Below are positions 6,576-14,264 of a stretch of DNA of 21,966 nucleotides, one piece after another. Each line of letters opens with the position of its first letter. The first letter of the stretch is position 1. Made by a program: the position numbers and the translations under genes. The stretch spans positions 1 through 21,966 of the forward strand of contig CAYZOV010000026.1 of assembly GCA_964480525.1 (NCBI GenBank), given 5' to 3'. Below the pieces are notes generated by a model. That model made no database searches, had not been told where the DNA came from, and saw only the letters and a program-made list of their open reading frames with translations. This stretch comes from JAAZZIT01 sp964480525 (GTDB lineage Bacteria > Bacillota > Clostridia > Oscillospirales > Ruminococcaceae).

Positions 6576-7198
6576 GGAAAAACAAACTTCTATACAAAAA
6601 CAAGATTAGCCAATTTTTTCGCTAAATTTCCCCTTCCCAAGTTGAGAAAATGCGTATTTACGAGATTTTTTTAAATCAAACCGCCTATCATAAAATGGTG
6701 AGTGTAACCAAACTTCGTTGCAAAAAAAGTTTAGCCAATATTTTCGATAATACAGGCTATCGCATAGCTAAAAAGTGCGTAGCTACGCAATAATTTAGCC
6801 ATATCCAAACCAACAAAACACAAAACTGGGGGTCATTGAACTCTTTTTAAAAAATTAACAGGGTCTAACAGACATTTCGTTAAATTTACCTCTTGAATAG
6901 TTTAAAAAGTTCGTAATTACAAAATATTTTAGCCACGCCACAACATAAAACTGCGAAATTGAGAACACAGCAAAATTTCAGTTTCAAGGCGGTTGGCATT
7001 GACTTGTTAAGTTTCTGAAAAAGGGCGAAAACATAGCAAAGTTGGTCGGATTTTCAAGAAAAGTTACAGTTACAAGGCAGGAAAAACGACAGCAACAAAC
7101 CCCGAAAAAGTGCAAAAACAAACCCACCGTCCAATCAAAACAACGATTACGCACAATTCTTAGCCTACGGCAAATTTGGGTTTAAAAAAGGCAAAAAT
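6576..7198. other. Gene-free region with short repeats and palindromes
   Basis: No credible gene is seen in these 620 bp. The sequence becomes A-rich here, unlike the C/T-rich left side. Visible structure: GATTAGCCAATTTTTTCGCTAA near 6604 resembles GTTTAGCCAATATTTTCGATAA near 6729 (direct repeat); GCTAT-CGC-ATAGC at 6756-6768; the 14-bp perfect palindrome TGCGTAGCTACGCA at 6776-6789; and a diverged, inverted relative of the tandem array at 7038-7086. Confidence 0.5.
7038..7086 (+). repeat. Diverged inverted relative of the 201-bp array motif
   Basis: AAGTTGGTCGGATTTTCAAG followed by AGTTACAGTTACAAGGCAGGAA parallels the minus strand of each array unit, which reads AAGTTGGTTGGAATTACAGG and then TTAGTTACAGGGCAGGAA. 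A third relative lies at 80-113. The similarity was judged by eye over about 45 bp. Confidence 0.5.
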
Positions 7199-7229
7199 AA
7201 AAGCAACCTCCGAAATAGAAGTTGCTTTT
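7199..7229 (-). terminator. Rho-independent terminator of the AGCS symporter gene
   Basis: AAAAGCAAC (7199-7207) and GTTGCTTTT (7221-7229) form a 9-bp stem with a 13-nt loop. On the minus strand it is followed by TTTTATTTTTG, just past the stop codon at 7252. Confidence 0.8.
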
Positions 7230-7251
7230 TGATAACATATTTTAAATAATC

Positions 7252-9042
7252 CTAATTTTTCAGGTTTTCTTCCTGCATTTTTTGAATATCAGGATAAGCC
7301 GAAAGCATTGGTTTAGCGTCGGGGTTGGTTTTGGTAACATTTCGTTCAACATAATTTTTCGTAATTTTTACAACCAGACCTGAAAGAGCTAAAACTCCGA
7401 TAAGGTTCGGAATCGCCATAAGGGCGTTGAAAGTGTCCGCAAGCTCCCAAACAAGGTCAATACTCATTGTGGCACCTGCGACCACCACCAGCACGAAAAT
7501 CACCTTATAAATCTTAGTCGCCACGTTTCCGAACAGATATTCCACCGCTCTGGTGCCGTAAAAACTCCAGCCAAGCACCGTAGAATAGGCAAAAAGCAGA
7601 ATCAAAATTGCTAAAATTTTCCCTGCGTAGCTTCCGAACTGCTTAGAAAAAGCATACGTCACCAGCGGAACGCCGTCAACTTTTTCAAACTTAACCCCCG
7701 TAATCACGGTTTTTCCGTCGATTTCCTCGGTTGTGCCAACCACGGTCATGATATTTGTATAAACATAGTCGCTGTCGTCGGTACTCTCATATCTTTTCGC
7801 CAAGCGCACCTGAAATTCTTCCCCGGTGGTGGTTTTCACGTCGTATGTTTCAAAATTCCCGTCGGTATAATTGGCAAATATTCCCGAACTATTCTTATCA
7901 ATAAGAGGGGTTGCGCCCTCGTAATCGTCGGGGTTTACAACCTGAACATACTGTGGTGTGGTGGAAATATTTTGCAATGCTTCCTCAACGGAAACGCTGT
8001 CGTTTGTGTGAACGGTACTTGAAAGCAATGTGAACGCTGTCAAAGTGCAAACAACAATCGTATCTGCAAAAACCTCGAAAATTCCCCACATTCCTTGTTT
8101 TACCGGCTCTTTAACGTCCGAAGCAGTATTAACCAAAACCGACGAACCAAGTCCGGCTTCGTTGGAAAAAACGCCACGCTTGAATCCCATGGTCACAGCC
8201 ATTTTCACAGCCGAGCCGGCAACTCCGCCAAGTGCGGATTTAAAGGAAAATGCGCTTGAAAAAATGCTTCCGAAAACATACGGAATCTGTCTGAAATTTG
8301 TAAAAAACACAATCAAAGTACCGATAATGTAAATAATTGCCATAAACGGTACAAGTTTTTCCGTAACTTTTCCGATACGCTGTATTCCGCCGATAATTAC
8401 AAAAGCGGTAATAATTGCCAATACGATTCCCGTTATAACCGTAGGAACGTTAAAACTAACTTTCATGGAGCTGGCGATTGAGTTCACCTGCGCCATATTT
8501 CCAATGCCGAAACTAGCCAAAATACAGAAAAGTGCGAACAAAATTGCAAGAGGTTTTCCAAATTTTCCTATGTATTTTTTATGCTTTACCCCGTCGGTGA
8601 GGTAGTACATCGGACCGCCAACCCATTCGCCCTTATCGTTCTTTTTTCTATAGTATATTCCCAAAACATTTTCAGAAAATTTTGTCATCATTCCGAAAAA
8701 CGCCGAAACCCACATCCAAAAAACAGCACCCGGACCGCCTGCCGCCAACGCTGTGGCTACGCCTGCGATATTTCCCGTGCCGATTGTTCCCGCAAGTGCG
8801 GTTGAAAGTGCCTGAAACTGGGAAATCGACTTCTTTTCTGACGATTTTGTAACTTTTTTGTTATTAAAAATTGAAAAGAAAGTATTTTTTCCAACGTGTT
8901 TTACACGCCTAACCTGAAAAAATCCCGTCCTAAGCGTCATATAAATACCCGTGCTGACGATAAGAATAAGCATTGGAATACCCCAAACCACCCCATTGAC
9001 CTTATCGTTCACTTTGGTAATAATCTCAATAATTTTGTCCAA
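7252..9042 (-). CDS. Sodium:alanine/glycine symporter (AGCS family) with a soluble insertion
   Basis: This 596-residue polytopic membrane protein matches the AGCS family, which imports alanine or glycine with sodium. Family landmarks are GTIGTGNIAGVATALAAGGP at about 85-104, WVGGPMYYL at about 140, GFKRGVFSNEAGLGS at about 286-300 and FAYSTVLGWSFYGTRAVEYL at about 484-503. Family members are usually 440-490 residues. The excess lies in a hydrophilic block at about 345-457, between two membrane helices where the family normally has a short loop; it is acidic and beta-like and unrecognised. The start is TTG at 9042, supported by GGGAGG at 9051-9056 eight bases away. It is transcribed alone, with its own promoter match (9079-9107) and terminator. 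Substrate identity is inferred from family only. Confidence 0.92.
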   Translation of the reverse strand: MDKIIEIITKVNDKVNGVVWGIPMLILIVSTGIYMTLRTGFFQVRRVKHVGKNTFFSIFNNKKVTKSSEKKSISQFQALSTALAGTIGTGNIAGVATALAAGGPGAVFWMWVSAFFGMMTKFSENVLGIYYRKKNDKGEWVGGPMYYLTDGVKHKKYIGKFGKPLAILFALFCILASFGIGNMAQVNSIASSMKVSFNVPTVITGIVLAIITAFVIIGGIQRIGKVTEKLVPFMAIIYIIGTLIVFFTNFRQIPYVFGSIFSSAFSFKSALGGVAGSAVKMAVTMGFKRGVFSNEAGLGSSVLVNTASDVKEPVKQGMWGIFEVFADTIVVCTLTAFTLLSSTVHTNDSVSVEEALQNISTTPQYVQVVNPDDYEGATPLIDKNSSGIFANYTDGNFETYDVKTTTGEEFQVRLAKRYESTDDSDYVYTNIMTVVGTTEEIDGKTVITGVKFEKVDGVPLVTYAFSKQFGSYAGKILAILILLFAYSTVLGWSFYGTRAVEYLFGNVATKIYKVIFVLVVVAGATMSIDLVWELADTFNALMAIPNLIGVLALSGLVVKITKNYVERNVTKTNPDAKPMLSAYPDIQKMQEENLKN

Positions 9043-9078
9043 AATTTCGTCCTCCCTGCGATTAGATATAACTATTAA

Positions 9079-9107
9079 ATTTTACCATATTTTTATGATT
9101 ATTTCAA
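9079..9107 (-). promoter_or_regulatory. Sigma-A-type promoter for the AGCS gene
   Basis: On the minus strand TTGAAA (9107-9102), a 17-nt spacer and TAAAAT (9084-9079) lie 36 bp before the TTG start codon. Confidence 0.6.
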
Positions 9108-9164
9108 TCAATTTATATCAATGTTCACAAAAAGTTTAACAGGTTAAATTAAACAAAAAACCGC

Positions 9165-9194
9165 AAAAAAAATTCCCCACAAAAATGTGAGGAA
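9165..9194 (-). terminator. Rho-independent terminator after the CmpB-like gene
   Basis: On the minus strand TTCCTCACA, a TTTT loop and TGTGGGGAA (9 bp with one G-T pair) are followed by eight T. It lies directly after the stop at 9202. Confidence 0.85.
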
Positions 9195-9201
9195 AATTTC
9201 G

Positions 9202-9936
9202 TTATTTCTTATGTTTTCTGGTTTCAAATTCTTCTTTCAAGTCACGCAAATGTTCAACAAGCGGTCGGTCGGAACGGAACGGTCGGAAGAACTGATATTT
9301 TGTTTTGGTGTCCTCGGCAATTTGACGAATGTGGTTTTTTAACGCTTCGTACTTGACGATAATGTCGTTTTCGTCAGCATATTTTCTCAACTTCGCTACA
9401 AGTTCGATTGACTTTGCCGCGTCCATAATGAAAACCCCGAAAAACAACCCTATTACGAAAGAAAACGCCAAATTTCTTGACAACCACGCAAGCGCATTTA
9501 ATATGTACGGGTGAACTAAAAAGTAGTATAACGCCCCCAATACCGCCCAATAAAGGGAGAATTTAGGGCAGATTATTCCCTGAAAATTCGCCCATTCGTC
9601 ACGGTAATCCCAAAGTCTGACCTTTGTAATCTTTATCGCAAGCACTCCCGCAACATACTCAATCGCCGTCATAAGCACCGCCATAGCCACAAAAAGTGCG
9701 ATTTTTTCCAAAACGGGATTTTCAATAATTGACAAATTTTCAAGGCTTGCAATCAAAAACAAAACGCACAGTCCGCACCCGTAAAGTGGCAGGTAGGGGC
9801 CTGTACAAAATCCCGGATTTATCCATTTTCTGTCCGGGTTTGAAGTGGAAAAGAACCGTCTGTATATAACTTCGATACCCCAGCCGACGCATGAACCTGC
9901 GAAAAATAAAAACGCAAGGGTGAGAAAAAGTCCCAT
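9202..9936 (-). CDS. CmpB-like membrane protein (putative ABC-transporter type IV family, PF06541-like)
   Basis: A 244-residue integral membrane protein with about five hydrophobic segments in its first 180 residues and a charged cytoplasmic tail from about 185 to 244 (DLKEEFETRKHKK at the end). The pattern CVGWGIEVIYRRF near 16, NPGFCTGPYLPLYGCG near 40, RLWDYRDEWANFQGIICP near 107, and a second-half W-rich helix match the family named putative ABC-transporter type IV (CmpB). The function is not established, and no ATPase partner is encoded next to it. ATG at 9936 has GGAGG at 9944-9948 with a 7-nt spacer. It is a single-gene unit with a promoter match at 9972-10000 and a terminator at 9165-9194. 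Confidence 0.78.
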   Translation of the reverse strand: MGLFLTLAFLFFAGSCVGWGIEVIYRRFFSTSNPDRKWINPGFCTGPYLPLYGCGLCVLFLIASLENLSIIENPVLEKIALFVAMAVLMTAIEYVAGVLAIKITKVRLWDYRDEWANFQGIICPKFSLYWAVLGALYYFLVHPYILNALAWLSRNLAFSFVIGLFFGVFIMDAAKSIELVAKLRKYADENDIIVKYEALKNHIRQIAEDTKTKYQFFRPFRSDRPLVEHLRDLKEEFETRKHKK

Positions 9937-9971
9937 GCTTTAACCTCCAATAGTCCTTTAAATTTAATAAA

Positions 9972-10000
9972 ATTTTATCAAATAATTGTGACTAATGCAA
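9972..10000 (-). promoter_or_regulatory. Sigma-A-type promoter for the CmpB-like gene
   Basis: On the minus strand TTGCAT (10000-9995), 17 nt and TAAAAT (9977-9972) lie 35 bp upstream of the ATG at 9936. Confidence 0.55.
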
Positions 10001-10091
10001 TCTTTTTTTATGTCTGTAAAGTGTCGGTCATATAATATTAGCTACTGCAATTAAGCCTAAAGACTTAAATTCCTACAAATTTTCAAACAAA

Positions 10092-10126
10092 AACTTCACC
10101 CCACAAATTTATCATGAGGTGAAGTT
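10092..10126 (-). terminator. Rho-independent terminator after the CDF transporter gene
   Basis: AACTTCACC (10092-10100) and GGTGAAGTT (10118-10126) pair over 9 bp with a 17-nt loop. The minus strand continues with TTTTTGTTTG. It lies 17 nt past the stop at 10143. Confidence 0.75.
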
Positions 10127-10142
10127 ATAAAGCTTGTTTTAA

Positions 10143-11324
10143 TTAGTTCATTGTATTAAAACTTTCTCTGTCAAAGGTTATCACCGTATAATACTTATGC
10201 CCTTTTTCAGACAGCTTAGAATCCAAAACAGCCTTTATTTCCTTATGTTTTCCGTCAAATTCACTAGGCAAAACAAGGTCGAAAATCAAATTGGTATGCT
10301 CTGTGCCTTTTACCATTCTGAAATCGTGAATTTTTAACCTTTTGTCAATTTCTGCAAGTTCTTTAACAATTACAGACTTCATCAGATTAAGTTCGTCGTC
10401 GTCCGTCACAATCGGGTCGTAGTGAATTACAAGCTGGATTCTATGCTTTTCGGCAAACATACGCTCGATATTATCCAAAATTTCGTGCATAATCATTACG
10501 TCCTCGTTGCGGTCAATTTCCGCATGAACCGACGCAAAAATCTGCCCCGGCCCATAGTCATGAACCATCAAATCATGGATTCCCAAAATTCGGGGGTCGA
10601 AAGCGGTTATTTCGTCGGAAATAAGCTTGATAAGTTCTTCGTCGGCAGGTTCGCCCAAAAGCGGTTTAATTGTATCTTTGGCGGTGTTTACCCCACTTAT
10701 GAGGATAAAAATCGCCACCACAACGCCGATATAACCGTCCAGATTTACCCCCGACAGTTCGGTGATAACCGCACCCAAAAGCACGGCAAACGTCGTTATT
10801 ACGTCATTTCGTGCGTCCAAAGCTGTCGCCATAATTGTGTTGCTTGAAATTTTTTCCGAAACTTTTTTGTTAAACAAAAACAGCCAGAATTTTACAACCA
10901 TAGAGCAAATCATTACAACAACAAGTGTTGTGGAAAAATTCACTTCCGTAGGGTGAATTATCTTTTCCACCGAACTTGTCGCCAATTCAAATCCGATAAT
11001 GAGTATCAGCCCTGCCACCGCAAGCCCCGAAAGATATTCAAATCTTGCGTGACCAAACGGGTGTTCCTCGTCGGCAGGCTTTTTTGAAACATGAAAACCC
11101 AAAAGGGTCACAATGGACGACGTTGCGTCCGAAAGGTTATTTAAGGCGTCGGCGGTGATTGACACGCTGCCACTGAAAATTCCCACTAGCATTTTGGAAA
11201 CGCACAGCAAAATATTGCACACAATTCCCACAACCCCCGCCACAAAGCCATACGCACCACGGACGGTGGGGTTTTTCGTGTCGTCGCTGTTCTTAACGAA
11301 AGTTTTTATTAACAATTTTGTCAT
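10143..11324 (-). CDS. Cation diffusion facilitator (CDF) family metal efflux transporter
   Basis: A 393-residue CDF protein that exports divalent metal by proton antiport. Six membrane helices lie within about residues 25-225. Helix 2 has DALNN (Asp59, Asn63) and helix 5 has DARND (Asp170, Asp174). This N-DD type site, lacking the His of zinc-type transporters, is associated with manganese (MntE-like) efflux, so Mn(II) or Fe(II) is a reasonable inference but unproven. EEHPFGHARFEYL at about 86-98 is typical. Two ferredoxin-like cytoplasmic segments follow instead of one (about 225-310 and 325-393); CDFs are often about 300 residues. The frame can be extended to a TTG at 11345, but ATG 11324 has AAGGAG six bases upstream. 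It starts 13 nt after the GNAT gene, probably the same operon. Confidence 0.88.
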   Translation of the reverse strand: MTKLLIKTFVKNSDDTKNPTVRGAYGFVAGVVGIVCNILLCVSKMLVGIFSGSVSITADALNNLSDATSSIVTLLGFHVSKKPADEEHPFGHARFEYLSGLAVAGLILIIGFELATSSVEKIIHPTEVNFSTTLVVVMICSMVVKFWLFLFNKKVSEKISSNTIMATALDARNDVITTFAVLLGAVITELSGVNLDGYIGVVVAIFILISGVNTAKDTIKPLLGEPADEELIKLISDEITAFDPRILGIHDLMVHDYGPGQIFASVHAEIDRNEDVMIMHEILDNIERMFAEKHRIQLVIHYDPIVTDDDELNLMKSVIVKELAEIDKRLKIHDFRMVKGTEHTNLIFDLVLPSEFDGKHKEIKAVLDSKLSEKGHKYYTVITFDRESFNTMN

Positions 11325-11337
11325 AAAATTCTCCTTA

Positions 11338-11775
11338 TTAGTCAAGTAATTTCGTCATGGTGACGTGGGGGCAAAATTCGTCATAGTGCAAATCTTCAAG
11401 GCTTTTGTAACCCATTTTCTCGTAAAATCCCTTTGCCGTAACCTGCGCCGACAGAGATATTTGAGAAATACCAAGTTCTTTCGCCTTTTTTTCAAGCATA
11501 AGCACAGCCGTTTCGCCTAGTTTTTTCCCACGGTGTTTTTTAAGAACCGCCACTCTGCCGATATGAAAGTCCTCGTTTTGCTGATAAAGTCTTGCTGTTG
11601 CGACAGGAATTTCCCCTAGAAAAACAACGATATGCCATGCTTTTTCGTCGATTTCGTCAAATTCGTTTTCAAAACCCTGTTCATTGACAAAAACCCTCTG
11701 CCGAATTTCTTTGGCAAAAGGGTTTCGGTCAATGCCGTATGTAATTTTAACATTGACATTTTCCATATTATTCAT
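11338..11775 (-). CDS. GNAT family N-acetyltransferase (ElaA/YjcF-like)
   Basis: A 145-residue single-domain acetyltransferase. It opens with the ElaA/YjcF-type pattern IRQRVFVNEQGF-ENEFDEIDEKAWH at about 24-48. The acetyl-CoA binding motif A is RVAVLKKHRGKKLGETAV at about 74-91 (R/Q-x-x-G-x-G/A form: RGKKLG). Motif B is GFYEKMGY at about 116-123. The substrate is unknown. ATG at 11775 is used; ATG at 11766 is possible, and neither has a strong ribosome binding site (only CGAG just before the first). It lies 58 nt after glnQ and 13 nt before the CDF gene. No convincing terminator separates it from glnQ, only a weak AT hairpin. Confidence 0.88.
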   Translation of the reverse strand: MNNMENVNVKITYGIDRNPFAKEIRQRVFVNEQGFENEFDEIDEKAWHIVVFLGEIPVATARLYQQNEDFHIGRVAVLKKHRGKKLGETAVLMLEKKAKELGISQISLSAQVTAKGFYEKMGYKSLEDLHYDEFCPHVTMTKLLD

Positions 11776-11833
11776 CTCGTTTGATTTAGTTCGATTAAAA
11801 AAGTTAAACTTTGGTTAATTTTTCATAAAGTTA

Positions 11834-12559
11834 TTATAAAACCTTAGACAAAAATTCTTTCAGACGTGGGTTTTGAGGATTTGAGAAAAATTCCTGCGGA
11901 GTGTTTTGCTCCAAAATTTCTCCGTCCGCCATAAACATAACTCTGGAAGCAACCTCACGGGCAAACCCCATTTCGTGGGTTACGACAATCATTGTCATGC
12001 CGTCATCTGCAAGTTCTTTCATCAAATTCAGCACTTCGCCGACCATTTCAGGGTCAAGCGCCGACGTAGGTTCGTCAAACAAAATCACGTCGGGATTCAT
12101 TGCCAAAGTTCTGGCAATCGCAATACGCTGTTTTTGACCGCCCGAAAGCTGGGACGGATAGGCGTTTGCCTTGTCCGAAAGACCCACCTTTTTCAAAAGT
12201 TCATCAGCCTTTTTGTCTGCTTCTTCCTTTGTCATAAGCCCAAGTTTTACAGGCGCAAGAGTTATATTTTTCTTAATTGTCAAATGCGGAAACAAATTAA
12301 AATGCTGAAAAACCATACCCATGCGCTGTCTGATTAAGTTTACCATACGTTCGGGAGCATTGGTAATTTCTTCTCCCTCAAAGAAAATTTCCCCGTCTGT
12401 CGGGCGTTCCATAAGGTTTAAACAACGCAAAAATGTACTTTTTCCCGAACCCGACGGACCTACGATAACAACCTTTTCACCTTTTTCGATAGTTTCGGAA
12501 ATATTTTTCAAAACGTGGTTTTCACCGAAAACCTTATTAAGATTTCTAACGTCTATCAT
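11834..12559 (-). CDS. glnQ: Polar amino acid ABC transporter ATP-binding protein (GlnQ-like)
   Basis: This 241-residue ATPase has all ABC motifs: Walker A GPSGSGKS (34-41), Q-loop Gln85 in VFQHFNLFPHLT, signature LSGGQKQRIAIAR (138-150), Walker B VILFDEPTSALD (158-169) and H-loop His195 in VVTHEMGFA. The sequence is of the polar amino acid type (PAAT; glutamine, glutamate, arginine or cystine), so the symbol is generic. The open frame extends to a TTG at 12592, but ATG 12559 gives the normal start MIDVRNLNKVFG, with AAGGAG about 11 nt upstream. It overlaps the end of glnP by 14 nt. With glnP and the lipoprotein at 13329 it makes a full importer. Confidence 0.93.
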   Translation of the reverse strand: MIDVRNLNKVFGENHVLKNISETIEKGEKVVIVGPSGSGKSTFLRCLNLMERPTDGEIFFEGEEITNAPERMVNLIRQRMGMVFQHFNLFPHLTIKKNITLAPVKLGLMTKEEADKKADELLKKVGLSDKANAYPSQLSGGQKQRIAIARTLAMNPDVILFDEPTSALDPEMVGEVLNLMKELADDGMTMIVVTHEMGFAREVASRVMFMADGEILEQNTPQEFFSNPQNPRLKEFLSKVL

Positions 12560-13247
12560 TTTTTGCCAATCTCCTTTCAAGCATAGTGACAAGTTTTGTC
12601 AAAATCATCACCATAACAAGGTAGATGAGTGCCACAGCAAAAAGCGGTAAAAACGCCTCATAGGTCGCACTTTTGATAAGGTCGCCGCCCTTTGTCAAGT
12701 CCTCAACGGCAATACAGCTTGCTACGGAAGTTTCTTTCAAAAGAACGATAAATTCGTTTGCAAGTGCGGGCAAAATATTCTTAAAAGCCTGCGGTAAAAT
12801 TATGTAAAACATGGTTTTCGGATAGCTAAGACCGAGACTAGAGCCTGCCTCAAACTGTCCGTTGTCGATAGCCATAATACCGCTTCGGACGATTTCCGCA
12901 ACATACGCCGCCGAGTTAAGACCGAACGCCAAAATCGCAACAATAACCTTGTCAACATTTGCCGTTGCGAAAATTACGAAATAGAAAATCATCAACTGTA
13001 CCAACACCGGTGTTCCTCTTATAACGGTGAGGTAGATTTTTGCAATTGCGTTCAAAAATCCCAATTTACCCGTTTTGTCGTATGTTGCACGGACAATTGC
13101 AAGCAAAAATCCAAGCACGATTCCGATTAAAACCGCCAAAGCCGTGATTAAAAGCGTGGTTTTTAAGCCGTTTGTCAGATATTTCCAACGTTCGCCCACA
13201 ATAAACGTATCATAAAGCTTAGTTTTAAATTCGTCTAAAAATGCCAT
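12546..13247 (-). CDS. glnP: Polar amino acid ABC transporter permease (GlnP-like)
   Basis: This 233-residue permease is of the HisMQ/GlnP type, with about five membrane helices. After a short cytoplasmic start, helix 1 is at about 29-53, followed by the IRGTPVLVQLMIFYF motif near 76-90. The coupling (EAA) loop is EAGSSLGLSYPKTMFYIILP at about 142-161, followed by QAFKNILPALANEFIVLLK. It forms the channel that docks with GlnQ. AAAGGAA lies about 11 nt before the ATG at 13247. The gap to the binding protein gene contains a terminator hairpin (13279-13310), a common way to make less permease than binding protein. The gene end overlaps glnQ. Confidence 0.93.
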   Translation of the reverse strand: MAFLDEFKTKLYDTFIVGERWKYLTNGLKTTLLITALAVLIGIVLGFLLAIVRATYDKTGKLGFLNAIAKIYLTVIRGTPVLVQLMIFYFVIFATANVDKVIVAILAFGLNSAAYVAEIVRSGIMAIDNGQFEAGSSLGLSYPKTMFYIILPQAFKNILPALANEFIVLLKETSVASCIAVEDLTKGGDLIKSATYEAFLPLFAVALIYLVMVMILTKLVTMLERRLAKNDRR

Positions 13248-13278
13248 TTAAAAAGTTTCCTTTCGTTTTAATAAACAA

Positions 13279-13310
13279 AAAGGCTGTCCTAAAATATTAG
13301 GATAGCCTTT
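13279..13310 (-). terminator. Intra-operon terminator/attenuator between the binding protein and permease genes
   Basis: On the minus strand AAAGGCTATCCTA, a 6-nt loop and TAGGACAGCCTTT pair over 13 positions with one mismatch, followed by TTGTTTATT. It lies 18 nt after the binding protein stop and about 30 nt before the permease start. Partial read-through would give an excess of binding protein. Confidence 0.8.
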
Positions 13311-13328
13311 ATCCTTTTGGGGTAAAAA

Positions 13329-14111
13329 TCAGTCTTTTCTAACGATAACAACCTGTTCTGCGGTTGTGTATGTATTTGAAAAATCAACGTTTTTAAGTCT
13401 GTCCTCTGTAACAGTCATACCTGCTGCGCCAACGTCGGCTTTTCCCGAGTTTACAGCGGCAATGATTGATTCAAAGTCCATGTTTTCGATTTTGAGTTCG
13501 TAACCCAGATAATCGCAAACAGCTTTCATCATATCCACGTCAAGACCTACGATTTCGCCGCCCTCAACCGATTCATACGGAGGAAATTCAGCGTTTGTCG
13601 CCATAACAAGCGTGCCGTTTTCGTGTTTTGTTCCGTCCGGGGTTGTGTAAGGGTTTTTGCCCTTTTCTTCGCCAATCCAGTTGTTCTTGATTTTGTCAAG
13701 TGTTCCGTTGTTCTGCAAAGCTGTCAAAGCTTCGTTAATCTTTGTTGTAAGCTCGGTATTGCCCTTTTTAATAGCAATAGCGTATTCTTCAGGGTCGTAC
13801 TTTTCGTCCAAAATCGTAAGTTCGTCGTTCTTTTCAACAAAAACCTTAGCAGGCTCGCTGTCGATAATTACGGCGTCAACTTTGCCCTGTTTAAGAGCCT
13901 GAACAGCGTCAGCACCCTTGTCAAATCTTTCAACGGTAGCGTCCTTTGTTTCATCGGCATAAATCATACCGACAGTACCCATCTGGACGCCGATTTTCTT
14001 CCCCTCAAGGTCAGCAATGCTATGCACCTGATTCGGTTCAACTCCACCGCAAGCTGTGAGCATTGAAGCGCCCAAAACAGCCGCACAAACAGCAGAAATT
14101 ATTTTCTTCAT
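13329..14111 (-). CDS. Amino acid ABC transporter substrate-binding lipoprotein, circularly permuted
   Basis: This 260-residue type-3 solute-binding protein has a lipoprotein signal: basic start, hydrophobic core, and lipobox LTAC with Cys21. The order of segments is inverted relative to the family. Residues 31-147 (DLEGKKIGVQMGTVG ... KGADAVQALKQGKVDAVIID ... NNWIG) correspond to the second and third segments of normal proteins. Residues 165-258 (GTLVMATNAEFPPYE ... GLDVDMMKAV ... AAGMTVTEDRLKNVDFS ... VVIVRKD) correspond to the normal N-terminal lobe. A linker at about 148-164 joins them. The substrate-binding Arg in MTVTEDR and Asp in VDAVIIDSEP are kept, so binding is likely intact. AAGGAG precedes the ATG at 14111, and a strong promoter lies at 14185-14214. 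Exact amino acid specificity cannot be told. Confidence 0.9.
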   Translation of the reverse strand: MKKIISAVCAAVLGASMLTACGGVEPNQVHSIADLEGKKIGVQMGTVGMIYADETKDATVERFDKGADAVQALKQGKVDAVIIDSEPAKVFVEKNDELTILDEKYDPEEYAIAIKKGNTELTTKINEALTALQNNGTLDKIKNNWIGEEKGKNPYTTPDGTKHENGTLVMATNAEFPPYESVEGGEIVGLDVDMMKAVCDYLGYELKIENMDFESIIAAVNSGKADVGAAGMTVTEDRLKNVDFSNTYTTAEQVVIVRKD

Positions 14112-14184
14112 ACTATCTTCTCCTTAAAATTTTTTAGGAATATGCACTTTATTCAACATTATACATTTCCCTTGCATAAATTAT

Positions 14185-14214
14185 AGTATAACACATCTGT
14201 CAAGGCTATGTCAA
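14185..14214 (-). promoter_or_regulatory. Sigma-A-type promoter of the amino acid ABC transporter operon
   Basis: On the minus strand the consensus -35 TTGACA (14214-14209), 18 nt and TATACT (14190-14185) lie 73 bp before the start codon. A second TTGACA occurs in the spacer, but too close to the -10 to be used with it. Confidence 0.7.
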
Positions 14215-14235
14215 TAATTTTTTTCTCAATAAATA

Positions 14236-14264
14236 TTGCATTTTTGAAAAGTTTGTGTTATACT
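14236..14264 (+). promoter_or_regulatory. Divergent sigma-A-type promoter reading toward the tRNA-Arg locus
   Basis: TTGCAT (14236-14241), 17 nt and TATACT (14259-14264) point rightward. The next transcribed feature would be the tRNA-like copy at 14411 and tRNA-Arg at 14576. The -10 region is an inverted copy of the opposite promoter's -10 region. Confidence 0.55.

Noticed and set aside
6090..6674. Several short plus-strand open frames of 60-90 codons
   Set aside because: They lie in biased repeat DNA and the cloverleaf, with no ribosome binding site or recognisable product.
11776..11833. Terminator between glnQ and the GNAT gene
   Set aside because: The only candidate is a 5-bp AT hairpin with a bulge before a T-run; too weak to annotate.
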